From the NCBI GenBank assembly GCA_025454715.1, contig JALONY010000145.1:1-5598 (forward strand): DNA of 5,598 nucleotides, in the 5' to 3' direction. Of this stretch, positions 1-4,776 are shown piece by piece. The translations under genes were made by a program, and so were the position numbers. The notes beneath the pieces were generated by a model, which was given only the letters and a program-made list of their open reading frames with translations, was not told the origin of the DNA and searched no databases. The DNA comes from Anaerolineae bacterium. Its GTDB lineage: Bacteria > Chloroflexota > Anaerolineae > Aggregatilineales > Phototrophicaceae. Numbering within the stretch: the stretch's first letter is position 1; every line of letters begins with the position of its first letter.

Positions 1-1
1 A

Positions 2-1216
2 AGCGAGCGCGAGCTGTTGCGCGCCCAAAAAATCCAGTCCATCTTGGTCGCGCCCATCCAAGTCAACAACACGTGGTGGGGGTATATCGGCTTCGATGAG
101 TGCGATTTGCCGTTGGTCTGGCAACAGTCGATGATTGACGCCCTGAAGCTGGCCGCCGACATCCTCGGCGCGGCCATCTTCCGCACCGAGGCCGACCGCG
201 AGCTAGAAGCTGGGCGCGAGTTCATCCTCAACACCATGACCAACCTCGGACAAGGCGTGGCGGTGGTCGATGGCAAGGGCAAGCTGGTCTACGTCAATCC
301 GGCCTATGCCCAGATGATCGGCCTGCCGACCGAGCAGGTCGAGGGGCGGCAATACACCGAGTTCACCCCCGTGATTGCCGACATCACCGACCGCCGCCGC
401 ATCGAGGAGCAGCGCTTCGAGCTGTTGCTGGAGAAGGAGCGGATGCGCCTGATGAGCGGCTTCATCCGCGACATGTCGCACGAGTTCCGCACCCCCCTGT
501 CCATCATCCAAACCAGCCTGTACCTGTTGCGCCGCAAGCCCGACCACCCACAAGCCAGCAACCGCCTCGACACGATTGGGGCACAGGCCGCCCGCCTCAA
601 CCGCTTGGTCGATGACCTGATGCTGATGCTGGAGCTGGAACAAGCCGACATCGTGCCGCGCATGTTGTCGCTCAACACGCTGGCCGCCCACGTGTTGTCG
701 CAAAACGTGCCCAAGGCCGAGGCCAAGCGCCTGACCATCGGCCTACAACAACCCGATGGCGAGGTGCTGGTCTCTGGCGAGGAAGGGTACTTGTCGCGGG
801 CGGCCATGATGTTGGTCGATAACGCCATCGAGTTCACGCCTGAGGGCGGCAACATCACGTTGGGGGTGCAACGTGACACGCACTACGCCATGTTGCGCGT
901 CAGCGATACCGGCATCGGCATCCCGCCCGAGGAGCTGGACAACATCTTCGAGCACATGTACAAGGTCGATAAGGCACGCAACACCGAGCGTGGCGGCCTC
1001 GGCCTCGGCTTGTCGATCGTGCGGCGCATCGCGGCGCTCCACCACGGCCAAATCACCGTCGAGAGCACCCCCGGGCAAGGCAGCACGTTCGTGCTCAAAA
1101 TCCCCCACCCCGAGCCGCCATCGCCCAAGCAACCCTATCACCAGACCCTGACGCAAGAAATCAGCGCGGTCTTGATTACAGCAACCGACGAGGTTGGTCG
1201 CGTAGAAACCGAATGA
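2..1216 (+). CDS. Sensor histidine kinase, GAF-PAS(remnant)-HisKA-HATPase, 5' partial
   Basis: The reading frame is open to the window edge, so the true start lies outside; a TTG at 17 is in frame but falls inside a GAF domain. The 404 visible residues (numbered from base 2) show the end of a GAF domain (about 1-60, with WWGYIGFDEC), the beginning of a PAS domain (about 72-122, with GQGVAVVD and YVNPAY), a linker helix, a HisKA dimerisation domain with the H-box SHEFRTPL (phosphoacceptor His160), and an ATPase domain. The ATPase domain has its N-box (Asn274 in VDNAIEFTP), G1 box (SDTGIGIP, Asp302) and G2 box (GGLGLGLSIV, 331-340). All catalytic motifs are present, so autophosphorylation is expected. 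No membrane segment is visible, so it is probably cytosolic. The PAS domain jumps from GRQYTEFTP straight to IADITDRRR and lacks its middle. A 37-residue Pro-rich to polar tail follows the ATPase domain, and its last codons overlap mutY. No response regulator gene is in view, so its partner is unknown. Confidence 0.93.
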   Translation, partial: SERELLRAQKIQSILVAPIQVNNTWWGYIGFDECDLPLVWQQSMIDALKLAADILGAAIFRTEADRELEAGREFILNTMTNLGQGVAVVDGKGKLVYVNPAYAQMIGLPTEQVEGRQYTEFTPVIADITDRRRIEEQRFELLLEKERMRLMSGFIRDMSHEFRTPLSIIQTSLYLLRRKPDHPQASNRLDTIGAQAARLNRLVDDLMLMLELEQADIVPRMLSLNTLAAHVLSQNVPKAEAKRLTIGLQQPDGEVLVSGEEGYLSRAAMMLVDNAIEFTPEGGNITLGVQRDTHYAMLRVSDTGIGIPPEELDNIFEHMYKVDKARNTERGGLGLGLSIVRRIAALHHGQITVESTPGQGSTFVLKIPHPEPPSPKQPYHQTLTQEISAVLITATDEVGRVETE

Positions 1217-2261
1217 CCTCGCGGTCGGCCTTGCCGAAGCCGTAGCGGTCAAGCTCGTCCTCGGTCACCCACGCCAACGCATTGGCCTGAATCGGGCGCG
1301 GCTCACCGTCAACCAACCGACACTCGAAAGCGTGCAGCGTGATGGAGAAATGGGTGAAGGCGTGGCGCACCGCGCACAGCTCCGCCCCGACCTCGACCGT
1401 GATGCCCAATTCCTCGTCCAGCTCGCGCATCAGGCACTCCGGCAAGGTCTCGCCCGCCTCTTGCTTGCCCCCGGGGAACTCCCACAAGCCGCCCAACAAG
1501 CCCTCCAGCGGGCGCTGGGCAATCAACAAACGCCCATCCTCCCCGCGCACCACCCCCGCCGCCACCTCGTAATGCGGCTTCTTGCCAGCCTTTTTCTTGA
1601 CCGGTCGCTCGGCTTGGGTGCCGTTGGCACGCGCCAGACAGCGCTCGCTCAACGGGCAGGACGGGCACCGCGGTTGCTTGGGGGTGCACACCGTCCGCCC
1701 CAGCTCCATCACCGCTTGGTTATAATCCCCGGCGCGCTCGGCGGGCACCCACGCCTCCGCCCACGCCCACATCTGCGCTTGGGCGGGCGGGGTGGTGATG
1801 TCACCGTCATAATCCATCAAGCGGGCGAACACGCGGTACACGTTGCCATCGACCAGCGCGGCCTGCCGCCCGAAGGCGATGCTGGCGATGGCACCGGCGG
1901 TATAGCGCCCGACCCCCGGGAGCTTGAGCAACGCCTCGGGCGTGTCGGGGAAGCGCTCGTCCAGCTCATAGGCCACCACCTGCGCGGCACGGTAGAGGTT
2001 GCGCGCACGGCTGTAATAGCCCAAGCCCTCCCACAATTTCAAGATGTCGTCCAGCGGCGCGTCGGCGAGGGCGCGAACGGTGGGGTAGGCGTCCAAGAAG
2101 CGCAAGAAATACGGGATGACCGTCTCGACTTGCGTTTGCTGAAGCATCACCTCCGACAGCCAGACCGCATACGGGTCGGGGTCGGGCGAGCGCCACGGCA
2201 AGGCGGCGGCGTTTCGGTCGTACCACTCCAAGAGCGGGGCAGAAAAAGACGGTGGGGTCAT
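1176..2261 (-). CDS. mutY: A/G-specific adenine glycosylase MutY with intact Nudix domain
   Basis: This 361-residue protein is close to the usual MutY length (about 350). MutY removes adenine mispaired with 8-oxoguanine, starting base-excision repair. Visible features: catalytic Glu37 in SEVMLQQTQV; GLGYYSRARNL (79-89); the helix-hairpin-helix LPGVGRYTAGAI (114-125); catalytic Asp138 in LVDGNVYRV; and a 4Fe-4S ligand set C192-X6-C199-X2-C202-X5-C208, the exact MutY/EndoIII spacing. A Lys-rich linker (221-228) leads to a C-terminal Nudix-fold domain (about 231-350) that recognises 8-oxoG in this family, with FTH at 302-304 where many bacterial MutYs have FSH. Residues 265-287 fit the complete Nudix signature, which is unusual for MutY. 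The ATG at 2261 is favoured because it puts the catalytic Glu at residue 37, as in E. coli MutY; the ribosome binding site is weak. The gene is divergent from the SLOG gene, and its 3' end overlaps the first kinase by 41 bp. Confidence 0.97.
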   Translation of the reverse strand: MTPPSFSAPLLEWYDRNAAALPWRSPDPDPYAVWLSEVMLQQTQVETVIPYFLRFLDAYPTVRALADAPLDDILKLWEGLGYYSRARNLYRAAQVVAYELDERFPDTPEALLKLPGVGRYTAGAIASIAFGRQAALVDGNVYRVFARLMDYDGDITTPPAQAQMWAWAEAWVPAERAGDYNQAVMELGRTVCTPKQPRCPSCPLSERCLARANGTQAERPVKKKAGKKPHYEVAAGVVRGEDGRLLIAQRPLEGLLGGLWEFPGGKQEAGETLPECLMRELDEELGITVEVGAELCAVRHAFTHFSITLHAFECRLVDGEPRPIQANALAWVTEDELDRYGFGKADREVIRFLRDQPRRLL

Positions 2262-2273
2262 CGGGTCAGCCTG

Positions 2274-2302
2274 TTGTCGTTTTGGTCAAGACGGATGATA
2301 AT
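2274..2302 (+). promoter_or_regulatory. Putative sigma70-type promoter for the SLOG gene
   Basis: TTGTCG (2274-2279) and GATAAT (2297-2302) are separated by 17 bp. They match TTGACA at 4 of 6 positions and TATAAT at 5 of 6. Transcription would begin near 2309, giving a leader of about 80 nt before the ATG at 2391. The element lies in the AT-richest patch of the divergent intergenic region. This is a match by eye only. Confidence 0.35.
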
Positions 2303-2303
2303 A
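2298..2303 (-). promoter_or_regulatory. Possible -10 box for mutY
   Basis: On the minus strand this reads TATTAT, a 5 of 6 match to TATAAT, 37 bp upstream of the mutY ATG. No convincing -35 box is found 16-18 bp further upstream. It occupies nearly the same bases as the -10 box proposed for the opposite gene, so the two promoters would share DNA. Confidence 0.22.
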
Positions 2304-2376
2304 GCAAAGCGATGGGGGCGCGATGGTCGGGGCTGGTACCGGCCAGTGCTCCTGTGACCTTTACACATGAGGGGCT

Positions 2377-2382
2377 GGGAGA
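2377..2382 (+). promoter_or_regulatory. Ribosome binding site that decides the SLOG gene start
   Basis: GGGAGA contains a GGAG core whose last base is 9 nt before the ATG at 2391. The alternative in-frame ATG at 2367 has no purine-rich sequence in front of it (only CCTTTACAC), and this ribosome binding site would lie inside its coding region. This favours the start at 2391. Confidence 0.55.
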
Positions 2383-2390
2383 ACACGCGT

Positions 2391-3248
2391 ATGTCGCCAT
2401 TGTTGCTGCTGATTGCGGTTCTAGGGATCGTCTTGGTCGCGCTCATCCGGGTGCGGATGTTGCGCTTATCGGGCGGGAAGGCCTCGTCGTCGGCCATGTT
2501 ATCGGGGCGGCGCTTCCCCATCATCTTCCCCAACGGCACCAAGGCGGGCGCGGTGTATGCGCCGGTCGGGATGTTGCCCGAGGTGGTGCGTGACCAGCTC
2601 GAGCTGGGGGCGTCGGGGCCGGCCTTGTTCATCGTGGGCGGCGCGGGCGGCATGTCCCCCGACGACATCCAACGCACCCAGCGCATCATCGACGCCATCG
2701 CCGAGTTCGCCCACCAAAACAACCTGCTCATCATCGACGGGGGCACCGAGTCGGGCATCATGCAGATGGTGGGTGACGCACGCAAGCGTGGGCGCTACAA
2801 GTTCCCGCTGATTGGCGTCTCGCCGATGGGTCTGGTCAAGTTCCCCGGGCGCGACAACCTAAAAGCCGAGGCCGAGCTAGAGGACAGCCATACCCACTTC
2901 GTCTTGGTCGAGGGCGAGAGCTGGGGCATCGAGTCGGCCATGATCCAAGACCTCGCCCGCTGTGTGTCGGGTTATGGCACCTACCCGATGCTGGGGATGC
3001 TGATTAACGGCGGCAACGTCGCGCTCAACGAGCTGCGGATGGCGGTCGAGCGCCGCATCCCGATGATTTTGCTGGAGGGCAGCGGGCGCGCCGCAGACCA
3101 AGTGGTCACGGCCATCAAGACCGGCGAGACCAGCCAAATCATGATTAAGCAAATCATGCTCCAGCAGGCCGACCTCCAGTTTATCAAGACGACCGACTCG
3201 CCTGACCGCGTTAAGGAACGCCTCGCACAACGCTACGGCAAGCGCTGA
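2391..3248 (+). CDS. Membrane-anchored SLOG/LSDAT (TRPM-type, prokaryotic) domain protein
   Basis: The protein has 285 residues from the ATG at 2391, which is preceded by GGGAGA; an in-frame ATG at 2367 would add eight residues. Residues 3-20 form one strongly hydrophobic segment followed by Arg/Lys-rich RVRMLR, as in an N-terminal membrane anchor with the rest probably cytoplasmic. After a variable linker (24-50) comes a Rossmann-like domain with Gly-rich turns: VGGAGG (82-87), DGGTESG (106-112), LVEGESWG (162-169), LINGGNVALNE (184-194) and LLEGSGRAADQV (208-218). This pattern matches, from memory, the prokaryotic relatives of the TRPM-channel N-terminal domain (LSDAT, SLOG superfamily). 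That superfamily is predicted to bind nucleotide-derived ligands such as ADP-ribose or NAD products; the ligand here is unknown. The gene is divergent from mutY and overlaps the next gene tail to tail by 16 bp. No effector domain is fused to it. Family assignment is fairly sure; function is inference. Confidence 0.8.
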   Translation: MSPLLLLIAVLGIVLVALIRVRMLRLSGGKASSSAMLSGRRFPIIFPNGTKAGAVYAPVGMLPEVVRDQLELGASGPALFIVGGAGGMSPDDIQRTQRIIDAIAEFAHQNNLLIIDGGTESGIMQMVGDARKRGRYKFPLIGVSPMGLVKFPGRDNLKAEAELEDSHTHFVLVEGESWGIESAMIQDLARCVSGYGTYPMLGMLINGGNVALNELRMAVERRIPMILLEGSGRAADQVVTAIKTGETSQIMIKQIMLQQADLQFIKTTDSPDRVKERLAQRYGKR

Positions 3249-4585
3249 CCGTCGTCGAACGACAGGGGCAAGCGGACGTAGACCGCCGTGCCCGCGCCCA
3301 TGCGTGACTTGAGGCTGAGCGTGCCACCGTGCGCCTCGATGACCTGTTGCGCCAAGGCCAAGCCCTGCCCGACCCCCGCCACGCGCAACGGCCTGCCGTC
3401 GGGCATCCGCGGGTTCCCGCGATAGAAGCGCTCCAAGACATGCGGCAATTCGTCCGGCGCGATGCCGACCCCGTTGTCGCGGATGCGGATGACGACCGCG
3501 TCGTCCTCGGGGTCTTTGACCTGTATCATCACCTGCCCCCCCACGGGCGTATATTTGATGGCGTTGTCGAGCAACGCGCCCAGCGCCCACAGCAAGCGCT
3601 TGAGGTCACCGTGCACGCGCAAGCCCCGCGCCTTGATGTCCACTTGGAGGTCGATGTGCTGGGCGCTGGCGGCCTTGCCCCATGCGTTGGCCGCGCCCCA
3701 CACCAGCGCCTCGACCGCGAACACGGTGGTCTCGCGCACCACCGCGAGGTCGTCGCCACTCTCGGCACCGCGCAGCTTCTTCAGCCATGCGCGCCACCCG
3801 CTGGCGTGTTGTTCGGGCAGGGCGGCCAACAAGGCGTCCGTGCTCAGCAACAAATCGGCGCGGGCTTGCTCTTGTTGCGCCGTCACGGTCACGTCGCGCA
3901 ACATCACCAACGTGCCGATGCGCGCCTCTTCGTGGCTGGCCACCGGCGTGACCTGCACCTGCACGTGCCGCCCGTTCAGCCCGAGGCGCAACGAGTCGCC
4001 TTGGGCATACACGCTGGGAGCCAGCGCCTCGCCCAAGCGGTCGGTCAGGATACCGGTCAGGGCGACCATATCGGTCGCCGACTGGCTGGCACCCAACAAG
4101 GTGCGCGCCACCGGGTTCATCGCCAAGACTTGCCCCGCCGCGTCCAGAATGATCAGCCCATCGCCATGCGCGGCCAAGACCGCCGCCAAGCGTGAGGCTT
4201 CTTGGCGGTGCAGGCGGGTTTGCACGCGCAGGGCGTCGTGGCGCGCCTCGGCGGCGTGGGCATAGCGGTTGAGCGCCGCGCCCGCGTCGTCCAGCTCATC
4301 ACGGGTGCGGGGGAGGGGGTAAGCACTGCGCTGCCCCGCGGCGAGGTCGTCGGCCACGCGAGCCAAGCGCTCCGCTCGCCGCGCCACCCGCCCACCCAGC
4401 CACACGGCCAGCACTGGCGACACCACCGCGCTGGCCAAACCCACCCAGCGCGGGGCAGGGTCGGGGCTATTCAGCGCCCATGCCAGCAACGCGGCTTGCC
4501 CCGCGCCCCACACGGCAAACGGCAACACCAGCTTCCAGCGCAACGACGGGCGAAAGACGGACGGACGAGGCATAGGTTCAGTCAT
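3233..4585 (-). CDS. Membrane PAS / HATPase_c kinase-like protein lacking an H-box
   Basis: The protein has 450 residues from the ATG at 4585. This start is favoured because a perfect TATAAT lies 37 bp upstream, so an in-frame ATG at 4663 would precede the transcript start; no Shine-Dalgarno is visible for either. Domains: TM1 about 17-38; a short loop; TM2 about 47-65; a HAMP-like stretch (66-115, with RTRDELDDAGAALN); PAS about 131-232 (GDGLIILDAAGQVLAMNPVA, ending MLRDVTVT); a region of about 90 residues in the place of the dimerisation domain; then an ATPase domain. The ATPase boxes are intact: N-box Asn341 in LLDNAIKYTP, G1 Asp370 in RDNGVGI, F-box ERFYRG, and G2 GVGQGLALA (404-412). No SHELRTPL-like motif exists: a gapless alignment of RADLLLSTDALLAAL (242-256) puts Ala251 where His should be. 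It may be a pseudokinase-like sensor or have a diverged phosphoacceptor. The layout otherwise resembles PhoR/WalK-type sensors. No regulator gene is adjacent. Confidence 0.88.
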   Translation of the reverse strand: MTEPMPRPSVFRPSLRWKLVLPFAVWGAGQAALLAWALNSPDPAPRWVGLASAVVSPVLAVWLGGRVARRAERLARVADDLAAGQRSAYPLPRTRDELDDAGAALNRYAHAAEARHDALRVQTRLHRQEASRLAAVLAAHGDGLIILDAAGQVLAMNPVARTLLGASQSATDMVALTGILTDRLGEALAPSVYAQGDSLRLGLNGRHVQVQVTPVASHEEARIGTLVMLRDVTVTAQQEQARADLLLSTDALLAALPEQHASGWRAWLKKLRGAESGDDLAVVRETTVFAVEALVWGAANAWGKAASAQHIDLQVDIKARGLRVHGDLKRLLWALGALLDNAIKYTPVGGQVMIQVKDPEDDAVVIRIRDNGVGIAPDELPHVLERFYRGNPRMPDGRPLRVAGVGQGLALAQQVIEAHGGTLSLKSRMGAGTAVYVRLPLSFDDGQRLP

Positions 4586-4621
4586 GAGCGGTTCGCATTT
4601 CGTAGGTACGATACGCCCCCG

Positions 4622-4627
4622 ATTATA
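4622..4627 (-). promoter_or_regulatory. Perfect -10 box (TATAAT) for the kinase-like gene
   Basis: On the minus strand the bases read TATAAT exactly, in a context (GGGTATAATC) without an extended -10 TG. No good -35 is present at 16-18 bp, where the sequence is C-rich and belongs to the hairpin. Transcription from near 4615 would give a leader of about 30 nt before the ATG at 4585. The missing -35 suggests an activator or chance occurrence, though the box is striking in such GC-rich DNA. Confidence 0.45.
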
Positions 4628-4648
4628 CCCGAAAGCCGCCCAACGGGG

Positions 4649-4681
4649 CGCCCCTCGCCCCATTTGCTTGGGCGAGGGGCG
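4649..4681. repeat. 12-bp perfect inverted repeat (hairpin)
   Basis: The arms at 4649-4660 (CGCCCCTCGCCC) and 4670-4681 are exact reverse complements around a 9-nt loop, CATTTGCTT. The hairpin lies just upstream of the TATAAT of the kinase-like gene, in the place of the -35 region and beyond. It could be an operator, a protein-independent pause site or part of a terminator for glgC, but no T-run follows directly on either strand. On the + strand the nearest T-run is at 4706-4710, too far for a classical terminator. Confidence 0.6.
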
Positions 4682-4697
4682 GGGCGTGTGGGTGGGG
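4670..4697 (+). other. G-quadruplex-type motif
   Basis: Five runs of three or more G occur on the + strand at 4670-4672, 4676-4679, 4681-4684, 4690-4692 and 4694-4697, with loops of 3, 1, 5 and 1 nt. This satisfies the usual G3+N1-7 quadruplex pattern. It overlaps the right arm of the hairpin, so the two structures would exclude each other. In GC-rich DNA such motifs also arise by chance. Confidence 0.4.
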
Positions 4698-4719
4698 TTA
4701 GCCGGTTTTTGTGCCGTAG

Positions 4720-4739
4720 GGACAACGCGGGCGTTGTCC
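4720..4739. repeat. Short palindrome with 9-bp arms
   Basis: The arms GGACAACGC (4720-4728) and GCGTTGTCC (4731-4739) are perfect reverse complements separated by GG. The flank GTAG on the left and the overall form resemble short dispersed intergenic palindromes known from Chloroflexota and cyanobacteria. Only one copy is in this window, so repeat status is inferred. It lies 38 bp after the glgC stop codon and may act as a transcript-end hairpin. Confidence 0.5.
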
Positions 4740-4776
4740 GTTGGGGGACGGGTGGCGGGCGCCTCGCGACGCGCCT

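Larger units (their letters stand above)
4586..4776. other. Intergenic region between glgC and the kinase-like gene
   Basis: This is the longest non-coding stretch in the window (191 bp), lying between two genes that both read leftward. It should hold the end of the glgC transcript and the promoter of the kinase-like gene. It contains a TATAAT, a 12-bp hairpin, a G-run cluster and a short palindrome, each listed separately. Neither inverted repeat is followed by a U-run on the minus strand, so no classical Rho-independent terminator for glgC is visible. I found no small open frame with a ribosome binding site here. Confidence 0.7.

Noticed and set aside
1332..2357. Long open frame on the + strand, antisense to mutY.
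   Set aside because: Its product is rich in Arg, Gln, His, Gly and Leu with no domain, as expected of the antisense of a GC-rich gene; mutY on the other strand has every family motif.
2367..2390. Start of the SLOG protein at the ATG at 2367.
   Set aside because: No ribosome binding site precedes it, whereas GGGAGA is well placed for the ATG at 2391; the hydrophobic anchor then begins right at the N-terminus. The longer form cannot be fully excluded.
3329..4265. Long + strand open frames antisense to the kinase-like gene.
   Set aside because: They are low-complexity, His/Gln/Arg- or Ser/Ala/Arg-rich translations opposite a gene with clear PAS and ATPase motifs; they are compositional artefacts.
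4586..4663. Longer kinase-like protein starting at the ATG at 4663 (26 extra residues).
   Set aside because: The codon lies in the loop of the 12-bp hairpin and upstream of the TATAAT at 4622-4627. It has no ribosome binding site, and the extra residues (GRGAPRWAAFGYNRG...) look like translated intergenic DNA.
4649..4710. Rho-independent terminator formed by the hairpin and the T-run at 4706-4710.
   Set aside because: The T-run is 25 nt from the stem and on the + strand, where no gene ends; in the direction of glgC no U-run follows the hairpin.
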